Shown: piece by piece, positions 53,102 to 63,040 of the stretch | Numbering within the stretch: the first letter of the stretch is position 1 | How the letters are laid out: the number at the start of each line of letters is the position of its first letter | NCBI RefSeq assembly: GCF_015356115.1 | Contig: NZ_CP063056.1 | Span: forward strand, 992,001-1,056,000 | DNA: 64,000 nucleotides | Direction of reading: 5' to 3' | DNA from: Rodentibacter haemolyticus | GTDB lineage: Bacteria; Pseudomonadota; Gammaproteobacteria; Enterobacterales; Pasteurellaceae | Notes under the pieces: generated by a model | Databases searched by the model: none | What the model saw: only the letters and a program-made list of their open reading frames with translations | What the model was told of the DNA's origin: nothing | Translations under genes and position numbers: made by a program

Positions 53102-55495
53102 CTAGAAAGAACCACCAATACTAAATTGGAATTGCTCTATATCGTCATTTTCATATTTTTTGATTGGCTTCGCATAAGAGAATACCAATGGACCGATAGG
53201 CGATTGCCATTGGAAACCGACACCGGCAGAAGCTCGAATGCGGCTCGGATCACTATAATCCGGTAAATTCCGGAATGTGGCTTTATCCTGTTCGGTCCAT
53301 TTAGTATTCCATACACTTGCCGCATCAATAAAGAGTGAAGTTCTTACGGAATTTTGGTTTTTATCCGCCACAAACGGGGTTGGAACAATTAATTCGGCAC
53401 TTGCCGTAGCAATCGCGTTACCACCGACAATATCACTACTTCCGTTGGTGTTATATCCTTCATTACCGGCTCTATCTTTTGTCCAATAAATCGCATTAGG
53501 GCCGACCGCGCCATATGCGAAACCACGTAAACTACCGATGCCGCCGGCCGTATAGTTTTGATAGAACGGTAAACGTTTACCGCCGAAACCATTTGCATAG
53601 CCAACCCCTGCTTTACCGGAAACCACCCAACGATGATCCCGATCAAGCGGATAATAACCTTGAATATCGGCATTCAATTTATAGTATTTGTTATCGGACC
53701 CCGGAATCGTTACCCGGCCGCCAATCGTTGCCTTAATCCCTTTTGTAGGGAAATAACCACGATTTAAGCTGTTATAGTTCCAACCGAATGAGAAATCAAA
53801 ATCGTGAGACTTAACCGACAATGAATTTTTTGTCGGATCTAAATTCATTGAGAGTAAATATAAATCACGATTGTATTCTCGGGCAAAGTTACTGATTTTG
53901 TTGTAAGTATAACCTAACCCGACATAGTAGGAGTTGTTTTCATTCACAGGGAAACCGAGCGTAACATTCCCACCGTATGTTGTACGTTTATAATTTGATG
54001 ACGTATCGCTGCCAGAGTTATCATAGGTTTCATAGAATACGTTTCCGCCTAAACTCACACCATCTTTTGTGAAGTAGGGTTCGGTATAACCCAGATTAAT
54101 CGTTGTACCGTAGTCATTACGAGAACCCGCCAAGCTCACTGCCGCACCGGTTCCCAAAAAGTTATCTTGTTTTACGCTGGCTTGGTAACTGATACCGCTT
54201 TCCGTACCATAACCTACCCCAAAGTTAATACTACCGGTATTACGCTCTCTTACTTTATAAACGACATTAACTTCATCGTTTGTTCCTTCAACGGGAGCAA
54301 TACGACTCTCTACCGTTTCAAAAAAACCGGTTCTGTCCAAACGGATTTTACCTAATTCAACTAATTGGGAATTATACCAAGCGCCTTCTTGTTGACGCAT
54401 TTCTTGGCGTAATGTGCTATCCGCCGAAACGGTGTTACCTTCAAACTGAACCTGACGAACGGATAAGCGGCGACCGGCATCAACGACAAAAGTTAACGCC
54501 ACGGTTTTATTTGCTTCATCAAATGTCGGTGTGGTATTCACTGTGGCACTACCGTAACCGCGTTCACCTAATTTTGCCTTAATCACATTTTCAATGTCTA
54601 TGACATCGGCACGGCTAAAGGTATCATTCAAATGAAGACGATTTAACAAAGGTTGTAATTCGTCCGCCATACCGCCGACATTCCCGACAATGCGCGCACT
54701 GCTTAAATCGTATTTCTCACCTTCATTAATATCAATGACAACCGTGGCTTTCGTTTGAGCCTCATTTAATTGAACGTCCGTGTGAGTGATACGTGCTTTC
54801 GCATAACCGTTATTTTGGTAGTATTCTTGAATGGACTGTAAATCTTTCTCAAATTGGCTACCATCAAATTTGTTGCCCCAAAGTTTCCACCATGCATCCG
54901 GTTGCAATTCCATTTGCTCTTGCAGAGTATCACTTGAAACCGCTTGATTACCATTAAAGGTAACGGATGCCAATTTCGCCGTATCATCTTCATTAATTTG
55001 AAGCGTAATTTCAGCGCGATTATTTGGTAGCGTATTCACAATCGCCTCGACTTTCGCATTATAACGACCTACGCTCTGATAATGTTCTTTCACACCTTTT
55101 ACAAATTCATCTAACTTGGCACGATTAAGCACATCACCGGATTTAAATCCGTTCGCCTCTAAGTTTTGTTTTAATGCTTCCGTCGGAATTAAAGAATTGC
55201 CTTTAATATGTACTTCCGAAATGATAGGTTTTGCCAGCACACTAACCACCAAGGCATCACCATCTTGATAAGCTTTTACATCGTCAAATCGACCACTTAC
55301 GAATAACGTACGAACAATATGAGCGACATCATTGTCCGTAACACGTTGACCTGAGCGAACCGGCAAACTTGCAAGAATTTGTTGCTCTAACTCTCCTTGA
55401 ACGCCATCCACGCGAATATCTTTTGCTACAAAAGGTGCAGCAAATACGCTTGTTGTCGTACCGAATAATAAACTTGCGATCAGAAGTTTTTTCAT
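53102..55495 (-). CDS. bamA: Outer membrane protein assembly factor BamA
   Basis: 797 residues: signal peptide (1-19), five POTRA domains (about 22-420, beginning FVAKDIRVDGVQGELEQQI) and a C-terminal 16-strand barrel ending QFSIGGSF. The loop 6 motif is seen as GIGSLRGFAYGAVGP. It inserts beta-barrel proteins such as the sialidase translocator and porin of this window. It sits between rseP and skp. Confidence 0.97.
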   Translation of the reverse strand: MKKLLIASLLFGTTTSVFAAPFVAKDIRVDGVQGELEQQILASLPVRSGQRVTDNDVAHIVRTLFVSGRFDDVKAYQDGDALVVSVLAKPIISEVHIKGNSLIPTEALKQNLEANGFKSGDVLNRAKLDEFVKGVKEHYQSVGRYNAKVEAIVNTLPNNRAEITLQINEDDTAKLASVTFNGNQAVSSDTLQEQMELQPDAWWKLWGNKFDGSQFEKDLQSIQEYYQNNGYAKARITHTDVQLNEAQTKATVVIDINEGEKYDLSSARIVGNVGGMADELQPLLNRLHLNDTFSRADVIDIENVIKAKLGERGYGSATVNTTPTFDEANKTVALTFVVDAGRRLSVRQVQFEGNTVSADSTLRQEMRQQEGAWYNSQLVELGKIRLDRTGFFETVESRIAPVEGTNDEVNVVYKVRERNTGSINFGVGYGTESGISYQASVKQDNFLGTGAAVSLAGSRNDYGTTINLGYTEPYFTKDGVSLGGNVFYETYDNSGSDTSSNYKRTTYGGNVTLGFPVNENNSYYVGLGYTYNKISNFAREYNRDLYLLSMNLDPTKNSLSVKSHDFDFSFGWNYNSLNRGYFPTKGIKATIGGRVTIPGSDNKYYKLNADIQGYYPLDRDHRWVVSGKAGVGYANGFGGKRLPFYQNYTAGGIGSLRGFAYGAVGPNAIYWTKDRAGNEGYNTNGSSDIVGGNAIATASAELIVPTPFVADKNQNSVRTSLFIDAASVWNTKWTEQDKATFRNLPDYSDPSRIRASAGVGFQWQSPIGPLVFSYAKPIKKYENDDIEQFQFSIGGSF

Positions 55496-55525
55496 CGACT
55501 TTATCCTATTAATAAAAAATAATAT

Positions 55526-56854
55526 TTATAAACGTAAGAAATCATTGAAAAGTGCAAAAGCCATTAAGGTTAATAGCAATGCCGCACCGATGCGATAACT
55601 TAAATTCTGAACCCGTTCCGAAACAGGTTTTCTTCTAATGCCTTCCGCTGCCAAGAAAACCAAATGACCACCGTCTAACACCGGCAACGGAAATAAATTC
55701 ATAATGCCCAAATTAACACTAATAAGTGCCATAAAACTCAAAAAATAAACAAACCCGATACTTGAAGATACGCCTGCACCTTTAGCAATTGAAATCGGAC
55801 CGCTTAAATTATTAAGAGAAAGATCACCGGTAAATAATTTACCGATAACTTTAATCGTTAACCAAGATAACCGGGTTGTTTTTTCTCCCGCTTTAAACAG
55901 GGCATCAAGAATATCATATTTTAATTCGGTTCGATACTGCTCCCCTATATTTAAAAAGGTTGGACTTACACCGACAAACCAACGCTTTTCTTTTTGTTCC
56001 GGCTGCAAGATTTTGTCAAAAATTTGTCCGTTCCGTTCAATCTTAACGGGGAAAGGTTTACCTTGTTCTACCAGTTTTACAAAATCTTGCCATTTAAGTG
56101 CGGTCAGATTTTCACTTAAAATTTTGTCCCCGATCTGTAAACCTGCTTTTTGTGCCGGAGAATTTTCCACCACTTTTGATAATGTCATTTCGATCTTCGC
56201 ACGAACCGGATTCATTCCCAAAGACTCAAAAGCACTTTGTTTTTCCGGATCGAACGTCCAATCGGATAAATTCAGTTGTTTTTCATAGGTGGCATTCGAA
56301 TCAAAAGGTGAAAGCGTAATATTCACTTGGGAATTTCCCAATTTTGCCGCCAGTAACATATTGATGGTTTCCCAATCCTCTGCGACTTCACCGTCAATCG
56401 CCATAATCTGAGAGTTCGGTTCAATCTTCGCTTGTGCCGCAATAGAATGAGGTGAAACGTTTTCAATCACGGGTTTCACACTCGGAATGCCGACGGAATA
56501 AATTAGCCAATACGCTAAAATAGCAAAAATAAAATTCGCTAATGGACCTGCCGCAATAATAAACGCACGTTGTAATACCGATTTTTGATCGAAAGCTTGC
56601 GACTGCAATTCCTCCGGCACGTTTTCCGCCCGTCCATCAAGCATTTTCACATAGCCGCCGAGAGGTATCAGGGAAAGTGCAAATTCCGTTCCCTGTTTAT
56701 CCGTTCGCCGCCAAATCACTTTTCCGAAACCGATGGAAAAACGATGTACTTTCACACCGCACTTTCGCGCAGCCCAAAAATGTCCGAATTCGTGCACCGC
56801 CACCAATACGGAAATCGCAATAAGAAAAGCACTAAGCGACCATAAAAATGACAT
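55526..56854 (-). CDS. rseP: Site-2 zinc protease RseP
   Basis: 442 residues. Zinc motif HEFGH at 21-25 in the first membrane helix, two PDZ domains in the periplasmic region (about 115-310), and the second metal motif NLFPLPVLDGGHLVF near residue 395. It cuts anti-sigma factor RseA in the envelope stress pathway. Between cdsA (9-bp gap) and bamA. An uptake signal (near 56096) lies in the PDZ region. Confidence 0.95.
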   Translation of the reverse strand: MSFLWSLSAFLIAISVLVAVHEFGHFWAARKCGVKVHRFSIGFGKVIWRRTDKQGTEFALSLIPLGGYVKMLDGRAENVPEELQSQAFDQKSVLQRAFIIAAGPLANFIFAILAYWLIYSVGIPSVKPVIENVSPHSIAAQAKIEPNSQIMAIDGEVAEDWETINMLLAAKLGNSQVNITLSPFDSNATYEKQLNLSDWTFDPEKQSAFESLGMNPVRAKIEMTLSKVVENSPAQKAGLQIGDKILSENLTALKWQDFVKLVEQGKPFPVKIERNGQIFDKILQPEQKEKRWFVGVSPTFLNIGEQYRTELKYDILDALFKAGEKTTRLSWLTIKVIGKLFTGDLSLNNLSGPISIAKGAGVSSSIGFVYFLSFMALISVNLGIMNLFPLPVLDGGHLVFLAAEGIRRKPVSERVQNLSYRIGAALLLTLMAFALFNDFLRL

Positions 56855-56863
56855 CCCCCCCCC

Positions 56864-57730
56864 TTACAACACAAAGAAATAGAAATAAGAAAAAAATGGG
56901 ACGGCAGCCGTTAAGCTGTCAATACGATCCAACACACCGCCATGCCCCGGAATGAGTTGGCTGCTATCTTTGATTCCGGATTCCCGCTTGAACATACTTT
57001 CCGTTAAATCACCCAAAACAGAAATGGCAACGGTGATAACGGAAAGTATGACAAAACCGAACATTGCCCGATTTCCCAGTAAACGTTCACCTGAAAAATG
57101 AATAAATACAAAAGCAAGAATTGCCGCGGTGATTAAACCGCCCAATACGCCTTCCCAAGTTTTTCCCGGTGAAACTTTCGGTGCAAGCTTATGTTTACCA
57201 AAAGCACGGCCTGCAAAATAAGCCCCGGAATCTGCCGCCCAAACCAAGACAAACACATAAAGAAGTAAAAATAAGCCATGATAAGAATCTTGCGCGTAAT
57301 TATCCAAACGCAAGCGTAATACGGCGGCAATAAAAGGGATTAAGGTAGAAAAAGCAAAGAGTAATTGAAGCGGTTTATTTTTGCTCCAATACTTTGCCGA
57401 AGACGGGTAGGTAATAACTAACAATAAGGCTAGCACCCACCAAGCTACGGAATTAATTAATAAAAGTGATAAATAACGTTCGAATACCCGCCCAGCATCA
57501 AGATAATTGCCTTCAGTAAAAATCCATAAAAAAATAAATGCCCCAAGAAAGACTGCAATACAAAAACGCACTAAGGGTTGTTTAAAACGTGCAAATTGTG
57601 TCCATTCCCATATTCCTAGTGTGGCAACGCCCCCTAAGGCTAATGCAAAATAAAAAGGGGTAAATAAGAACAAGGCGCATAGCACCAGTGCAATAAGTAC
57701 AATAGCCGACAAAACTCGTTCTTTAAGCAT
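56864..57730 (-). CDS. cdsA: Phosphatidate cytidylyltransferase
   Basis: 288 residues, about eight membrane segments. The CDS signature is clear: KVSPGKTWEGVLGG and GDLTESMFKRESGIKDSSQLIPGHGGVLDRIDSL. It makes CDP-diacylglycerol, the precursor of phosphatidylserine that psd in this window later uses. 12 bp after uppS. Confidence 0.96.
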   Translation of the reverse strand: MLKERVLSAIVLIALVLCALFLFTPFYFALALGGVATLGIWEWTQFARFKQPLVRFCIAVFLGAFIFLWIFTEGNYLDAGRVFERYLSLLLINSVAWWVLALLLVITYPSSAKYWSKNKPLQLLFAFSTLIPFIAAVLRLRLDNYAQDSYHGLFLLLYVFVLVWAADSGAYFAGRAFGKHKLAPKVSPGKTWEGVLGGLITAAILAFVFIHFSGERLLGNRAMFGFVILSVITVAISVLGDLTESMFKRESGIKDSSQLIPGHGGVLDRIDSLTAAVPFFSYFYFFVL

Positions 57731-57742
57731 AAAATCTCCGCT

Positions 57743-58462
57743 TTATTCAGTCCCACCGAAACGGCGATGACGTTGTTGGTAACAGGCAATCGCTTGATTA
57801 AATTCTTTTTCACCAAAATCAGGCCACAATACATCTAAAAAACAGAGCTCCGCATAAGCAATTTGCCAAAGCAAAAAGTTGCTAATTCGCTGCTCTCCAC
57901 TGGTACGAATTAATAAATCCACTTGAGGTTGATTTTGTGTGATTAAATGTTGTTGGAAAGTTTGCTCGGTAATATTTTCCACCAACATTTCGTTATTTTT
58001 CACTTTTAATGCAATCTGTTGGGCTGCTTGGACAATATCCCAGCAACCGCCGTAATTCGCCGCAATATTTAAAGTAAGTGCGGTATTTTTCTTCGTTAAA
58101 TTTTCAGCATTAGCGATTTTTTCTTGCAGTTTTTCACTAAAACGCGAAGTATCACCAATAATTTTGAGACGAATATCGTTTTTATGCAATTTCTTCACTT
58201 CTCGATCAAGGGCTTGCATAAAAAGCATCATTAATGCGCTGACTTCTTGTTCCGGACGACTCCAGTTTTCACTGCTAAAAGCATACAAAGTGAGCACTTT
58301 TACACCCGTTTGGCGCGCATAAGTTACGGCTCGGCGTACCGCGGCAACACCATTGGTATGCCCGAATATACGCAGTTTATTTCGTTGTTTTGCCCAACGT
58401 CCGTTGCCATCCATAATAATGGCGACGTGCTCAGGAATATTATTCTTATCGAGTTCTATCAT
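57743..58462 (-). CDS. uppS: Undecaprenyl diphosphate synthase
   Basis: 239 residues. Cis-prenyltransferase motifs: HVAIIMDGNGRWAKQR (catalytic Asp), TLYAFSSENWSRP, and DLLIRTSGEQRISNFLLWQIAYAEL. It makes the C55 carrier for peptidoglycan and other glycans. Follows dxr by 27 bp with an uptake signal in the gap. Confidence 0.96.
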   Translation of the reverse strand: MIELDKNNIPEHVAIIMDGNGRWAKQRNKLRIFGHTNGVAAVRRAVTYARQTGVKVLTLYAFSSENWSRPEQEVSALMMLFMQALDREVKKLHKNDIRLKIIGDTSRFSEKLQEKIANAENLTKKNTALTLNIAANYGGCWDIVQAAQQIALKVKNNEMLVENITEQTFQQHLITQNQPQVDLLIRTSGEQRISNFLLWQIAYAELCFLDVLWPDFGEKEFNQAIACYQQRHRRFGGTE

Positions 58463-58489
58463 AAAATGAAATTATTTACGACCGCACTT

Positions 58490-59686
58490 TTAATGACTGG
58501 CAATAAGTTGCTGTGCGATGATACGCGCTTGAGTATCCACCGCCAATACATCATCAATCGTTGCAATGGTTGTATACGGCATTTTCGCTACGGATTCACG
58601 GTTAATACGGGCAATATCCGTAAAGGAAATTCGATGTTCCAAAAAGGCTTGTACCGCCACTTCATTTGCCGCATTCATTGCGGTTGTCGCATACTGACCT
58701 TCCGCAAAGGCATCCATTGCGAATTTTAAATTAGGGTAACGGTTAAAATCCGGCTCAATAAACGTCAGTTCTTTGATTTTAAAGAAATCTAAAGGTTCAA
58801 CTCCGGCAAAAGTGCGCTGCGGATATGCCATGGTTTCCGCTATCGGCGTTCGCATATCGGGATTTCCCATTTGTGCAATCACCGAACCGTCCACATAACG
58901 CACCATAGAATGAATAATGGATTGCGGGTGAATAATCACTTCCATTTCATCGGCAGCCGCATTAAACAACCAACGCGCTTCTATATACTCCAAGCCTTTA
59001 TTCATCATCGTGGCGGAATCCACTGAAATTTTCTTCCCCATTGACCAATTCGGATGCGCTACGGCTTGCTCCGGTGTGATATTGACGAACTCATTTAACG
59101 GCATATAACGGAAAGGCCCGCCGGAACCGGTCAACACAATTTTACTGATACCTAATTCATTCAATGGGCAAAAACCTATTTTTTGCTGTGCTTCCGGCGG
59201 CAAGGACTGAAAAATCGCGTTATGTTCGCTATCTACCGGCAGCAAGGTTGCGCCTGATTCCTTTACCGCATCAATAAAAATCTGCCCGCAAGTCACCAAT
59301 GCTTCTTTATTTGCCAATAAAACGCGTTTACCGGCTTTTACCGCAGACAAGGTAGGAAGTAGCCCTGCTGCCCCCACAATCGCAGCCATCACCTGATCCG
59401 CATCAGGATGTGCCGCTAATTCACAGATCGCTTGCTGACCTGCAAATACTTCGGTTGCAATACCTTGTTTTTTGAGCTTTTCTCTTAATATATCGGCTGC
59501 CTTTACATCATCAAGTGCAGCAAAGTGCGGTTGAAATTTCACACATTTTTCAAACATAGCTTCCACATTTTTGCCTCCGACAAGCGCAAAAGCATGGTAT
59601 TTCTCAGGATTATGTTCAATCACCGATAAGGTGTTTTGCCCAATGGATCCTGTTGCCCCCAGAATCACGATATTTTGTTTTTGCAT
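58490..59686 (-). CDS. dxr: 1-deoxy-D-xylulose 5-phosphate reductoisomerase
   Basis: 398 residues. NADPH-binding GATGSIGQNTLSVI, metal and substrate region LLPVDSEHNAIFQSL, and TGSGGPFR plus NWSMGKKISVDSATMMNKGLE. Second step of the MEP isoprenoid route, feeding uppS next door. The 186-bp gap to frr holds a 100-bp repeat element. Confidence 0.97.
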   Translation of the reverse strand: MQKQNIVILGATGSIGQNTLSVIEHNPEKYHAFALVGGKNVEAMFEKCVKFQPHFAALDDVKAADILREKLKKQGIATEVFAGQQAICELAAHPDADQVMAAIVGAAGLLPTLSAVKAGKRVLLANKEALVTCGQIFIDAVKESGATLLPVDSEHNAIFQSLPPEAQQKIGFCPLNELGISKIVLTGSGGPFRYMPLNEFVNITPEQAVAHPNWSMGKKISVDSATMMNKGLEYIEARWLFNAAADEMEVIIHPQSIIHSMVRYVDGSVIAQMGNPDMRTPIAETMAYPQRTFAGVEPLDFFKIKELTFIEPDFNRYPNLKFAMDAFAEGQYATTAMNAANEVAVQAFLEHRISFTDIARINRESVAKMPYTTIATIDDVLAVDTQARIIAQQLIASH

Positions 59687-59709
59687 AAAATTAACCGTAC
59701 CGTAGTTGG

Positions 59710-59809
59710 CAGTGAATTAAATTAACATGGAGATAAAACCGCAAGCCTACAGTACAAGCAGTACAGTGAGACACAGCAATGCAGTAAACATTTTTAAATT
59801 TAATTCACG
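59710..59809 (-). repeat. 100-bp inverted-repeat intergenic element, copy B
   Basis: Same length and ends as 22637-22736 but in the opposite orientation: CAGTGAATTAAAT at the left, TTTAAATTTAATTCACG at the right, and internal AGACACAGCAATGCAGTA. It separates frr from dxr. Confidence 0.8.
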
Positions 59810-59832
59810 ATAAAAATAAGAGAATAGAACAA

Positions 59833-59853
59833 GGGCAGACACTAGGTCTGCCC
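59833..59853 (-). terminator. Terminator after frr
   Basis: Perfect 8-bp stem GGGCAGAC/GTCTGCCC around ACTAG, then TTGTTCT on the minus strand, 20 bp past frr. Confidence 0.75.
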
Positions 59854-59872
59854 CAATAATCAGTTCAGAAAA

Positions 59873-60430
59873 TTAGAAATCCATTAATTCTTTTTCTTTA
59901 TCCGCCAAAATTTCATCGACTTTTTTGATGTATTGGTCAGTTAATTTTTGGATTACCTCTTCGCCTTTATGCTGATCATTTTCACTGATTTCTTTATCTT
60001 TCAATAAGGCTTTGATTTTATCATTCGCATCACGGCGCACGTTACGAATCGCCACTTTGCCTTGCTCTCCCTCACCTTTTACGATTTTAATCAAATCGCG
60101 GCGGCGTTCTTCCGTTAACGGAGGAAGCGGTACACGGATAGTTGTGCCGGCAGAAGAAGGATTTAAGCCTAAATCTGACGTTAAAATCGCCTTCTCTACC
60201 GCACTGATTAATGAACGATCAAACACGGTTACCGCCAAAGTACGGGCATCTTCAGCCACCACGTTTGCCAATTGACGAAGAGGCGTTGCCGCACCATAAT
60301 ATTCCACTTGGATCGCATCTAATAAACTCGGTTGCGCACGACCGGTACGGATTTTAGCGATATGCCCTTTCAATGCTTCAAGGCTTTTTTCCATACGCTG
60401 TTCGGCATCTTGTCTAATTTCATTAATCAT
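59873..60430 (-). CDS. frr: Ribosome recycling factor
   Basis: 185 residues, exact family length. MINEIRQDAEQRMEKSLEAL, RTGRAQPSLLDAIQVEYYG, and IRVPLPPLTEERRRDLIKIVK identify it. With EF-G it splits post-termination ribosomes. Follows pyrH by 145 bp with a hairpin in between. Confidence 0.97.
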   Translation of the reverse strand: MINEIRQDAEQRMEKSLEALKGHIAKIRTGRAQPSLLDAIQVEYYGAATPLRQLANVVAEDARTLAVTVFDRSLISAVEKAILTSDLGLNPSSAGTTIRVPLPPLTEERRRDLIKIVKGEGEQGKVAIRNVRRDANDKIKALLKDKEISENDQHKGEEVIQKLTDQYIKKVDEILADKEKELMDF

Positions 60431-60540
60431 AGAATTGTCCTTTATATTCAGCTAAAAATAAAACGGGGTGATTTTACTGGATTTTTTGCTATTTTTGAAT
60501 TGTTTTATCATCGGCGATAAAACGAATCTCGCTTAAATGA

Positions 60541-60569
60541 AAAACGGCAGAATCTCATTCCACCGTTTT
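60541..60569 (-). terminator. Hairpin after pyrH
   Basis: AAAACGG/CCGTTTT stem; a second short hairpin GTTTTATC/GATAAAAC lies at 60502-60523. Together they may limit read-through from pyrH to frr. Confidence 0.6.
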
Positions 60570-60575
60570 ACCCGA

Positions 60576-61289
60576 CTAACAAATCGTTGTGCCTTCCTCA
60601 GTGCCTAGAACAACATTGCGTAACGCCCCAGCTCTTCCCATATTAAACACCCGAATCGGCATACCATGATCACGGGCCAATGTGAAGGCGGCTAAATCCA
60701 TTACTTGTAATTCCTTATCAATCACTTCTGCATAAGTGAGGGATTTATAAAGTTTTGCCTCGGCATTTTTCGCCGGATCACAATCATACACGCCATCCAC
60801 TTTCGTTGCTTTTAATACCACGTCCGCTTCAATTTCAATGCCACGCAAGCAAGCGGCGGAATCAGTAGTAAAGAACGGACTACCGGTACCGGCTGAGAAG
60901 ATCACAACACGTTTTTCGCGCAACATTTTGATCGCCTCAGACCAGTTATAAGTGTCGCAAATGCCGTTTAATTGGAAAGCGGACATTAATTTCGCATTAA
61001 CATCCGCACGATGAAGCGCATCGCGCATCGCCAAACCGTTCATTACGGTTGCAAGCATTCCCATATGATCGCCCACCACACGATTCATTCCTGCTTTGGC
61101 AAGTTTTGCGCCACGGAATAAGTTACCGCCACCAAGTACTACGCCGACTTCCACGCCCATTTCGACAAGCTCTTTAATCTCCAATGCCATACGATCAAGA
61201 ATAGAAGGATCGATACCAAATCCTTCATCACCTTGTAATGCTTCACCACTTAATTTCAATAAAATACGTTTATAAATCGGTTGGCTCAT
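60576..61289 (-). CDS. pyrH: UMP kinase
   Basis: 237 residues, amino acid kinase fold: KRILLKLSGEALQGDEGFGID, GVVLGGGNLFRG, and STDSAACLRGIEIEADVVLKATKVDGVYDCDP. It phosphorylates UMP to UDP. It lies between tsf (across the phosphoethanolamine transferase gene) and frr; most gammaproteobacteria have tsf-pyrH-frr without an inserted gene. Confidence 0.97.
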   Translation of the reverse strand: MSQPIYKRILLKLSGEALQGDEGFGIDPSILDRMALEIKELVEMGVEVGVVLGGGNLFRGAKLAKAGMNRVVGDHMGMLATVMNGLAMRDALHRADVNAKLMSAFQLNGICDTYNWSEAIKMLREKRVVIFSAGTGSPFFTTDSAACLRGIEIEADVVLKATKVDGVYDCDPAKNAEAKLYKSLTYAEVIDKELQVMDLAAFTLARDHGMPIRVFNMGRAGALRNVVLGTEEGTTIC

Positions 61290-61421
61290 TGTCTTTTCCT
61301 TTTTTGGCTTAAAAAAATCGCCCTATTCTATAAAATAACCGACTAAGAGTGAAGAAGTTAAATGTGGAAATTCCATTTAGAAAATGGATAATAGGCGAGT
61401 TTGCTTCAAAGAAAAGATAAT

Positions 61422-62984
61422 ATGAAAACACAAAAAACACCATTGATTTTGACCGCACTTTTTATTTTTGTCTGTGCCATAGCTGCCGGTTATTTTATGT
61501 TAATCGGCTCAGGTATGTTCCCTCAGCCTAATATTTGGCTCATTTTACTCACCACCTCCCTTATTCTTTTACTAAGTAACAGCAAAAAAACGTTCTACTT
61601 TGTTATGTTTCCGCTTGCCTGCCTCTACGCAATTTATACTCCCACAGGATTAAATTTCGGCGCACCGAGTTATCAATATATCGCCTCGGTTTTCGCCACA
61701 GATATGCTGGAAACCAAAGAATTTTTGTTGCAAATTCCGATGAGCAGCTACTTAATCGCTTTTGCCATTCCCACTTTGGTATTGATACAGTATAAAAGTG
61801 CGGTCAAATTCGGTATTAAATTTTATCGAAACAAAACATTTATCGCTCTTTCGGCATTACTTTTCGCCTATTTCCTTCCTCTTGCCGACCCCTTAAAGGA
61901 AGCCATCAGTTCCACGGTAAAAATTTATGATGAAATGAATAAATTAAAACGGATGTCGCAATCGGATAATTGGGGAAAATCCGCTTTAGAAAACAGCCGA
62001 TATGATGATTATGTGATTGTATTGGGTGAAAGTGCCCGCAAAGATTATCATCATGCTTATGGCTATCCTATTGAAAATACTCCGTTTATATCGAATACCA
62101 AGGGCACATTAATTGACGGATTACGTTCGCCGGGGACAAACACCGTTGCCTCGCTACGCCTAATGTTCACACTTCCCGACAAAGAAAAATGGGAACCGAA
62201 CTATGAGCTAAGTTTAGTGGACTTAATCAAATCGGCAGGTATTAAAACCTATTGGTTATCTAACCAAGGTTTTTTAGGTGAATTTGATACACCGGTTTCT
62301 TCTCTTGCCTCAAAATCAGATGAAACGATCTTCTTGAAAAAAGGCGGCAGTTTTAACTCCACCAATTATAGCGATTTTGACTTATTGCCGAAATTTGCCC
62401 AAGTGTTGGAGTCACCGGCACAAGGCAAACGCTTTATCTTGTTACATATTTACGGTTCTCATCCGTTGGCTTGCGATCGTCTGGAAGATTATCCGAAAAT
62501 CTTTAAAGATGAAGAGATTGATCCGAAATTCAATTATTTAAACTGCTATATTTCTTCTATTAAAAAAACCGATGACTTTTTAAAGCAGGTATATGAACAA
62601 CTGCAAGAAAACGGACAAAAAACACACCGCACTTTTTCGATGATTTATCTTTCCGATCACGGTTTATGTCATCAGCAAGATGAAAAACACAATGTACTAT
62701 TGTTCAATCAAAATTGTTTCAGTCGTCAACACCACGATATTCCTTTATTTAAGATTTCTTCTGATGACACACAACGCTACGAATACAACGTATTTAAATC
62801 CGGCCTAAATTTCTTGGAAGGCATTGCAAATTGGATCGGGATAAAAAATCCCAAACTCACACAAGAAAAGAATTTATTCTCTAATGAAGCGGATAACGAT
62901 GATTTCGGTTTACAGCAAAAAATTGATGAAAAATATCGCAAAGATGATGATCCGGCAATAGATATTCGCCCGAAACATAAATAA
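61422..62984 (+). CDS. Phosphoethanolamine transferase, alkaline phosphatase superfamily
   Basis: 520 residues. Five N-terminal membrane helices (about 10-175) are followed by a periplasmic sulfatase-like catalytic domain. Metal ligands are in VLGESARKDYHHAYGY and LSDHGLCHQ. The expected nucleophile Thr is in PGTNTVASLRLMF. Members (EptA/EptB/Lpt3/Lpt6) move phosphoethanolamine from phosphatidylethanolamine to lipid A, Kdo or heptose; which site is modified here is not clear. The gene interrupts the usual tsf-pyrH pair and runs against both, so it is an insertion relative to the common order. The start at 61422 is preceded by a weak AAAGAAAAG. Confidence 0.88.
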   Translation: MKTQKTPLILTALFIFVCAIAAGYFMLIGSGMFPQPNIWLILLTTSLILLLSNSKKTFYFVMFPLACLYAIYTPTGLNFGAPSYQYIASVFATDMLETKEFLLQIPMSSYLIAFAIPTLVLIQYKSAVKFGIKFYRNKTFIALSALLFAYFLPLADPLKEAISSTVKIYDEMNKLKRMSQSDNWGKSALENSRYDDYVIVLGESARKDYHHAYGYPIENTPFISNTKGTLIDGLRSPGTNTVASLRLMFTLPDKEKWEPNYELSLVDLIKSAGIKTYWLSNQGFLGEFDTPVSSLASKSDETIFLKKGGSFNSTNYSDFDLLPKFAQVLESPAQGKRFILLHIYGSHPLACDRLEDYPKIFKDEEIDPKFNYLNCYISSIKKTDDFLKQVYEQLQENGQKTHRTFSMIYLSDHGLCHQQDEKHNVLLFNQNCFSRQHHDIPLFKISSDDTQRYEYNVFKSGLNFLEGIANWIGIKNPKLTQEKNLFSNEADNDDFGLQQKIDEKYRKDDDPAIDIRPKHK

Positions 62985-62990
62985 AAAAAT

Positions 62991-63019
62991 AAAAGCCGAT
63001 AAAAACATATCGGCTTTTT
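62991..63019. terminator. Bidirectional terminator between phosphoethanolamine transferase and tsf
   Basis: AAAAGCCGATA/TATCGGCTTTTT with an AAAACA loop; A run and T run on either side suit both convergent genes. Confidence 0.92.
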
Positions 63020-63040
63020 CATATCTAAGAAATAAGAAAA

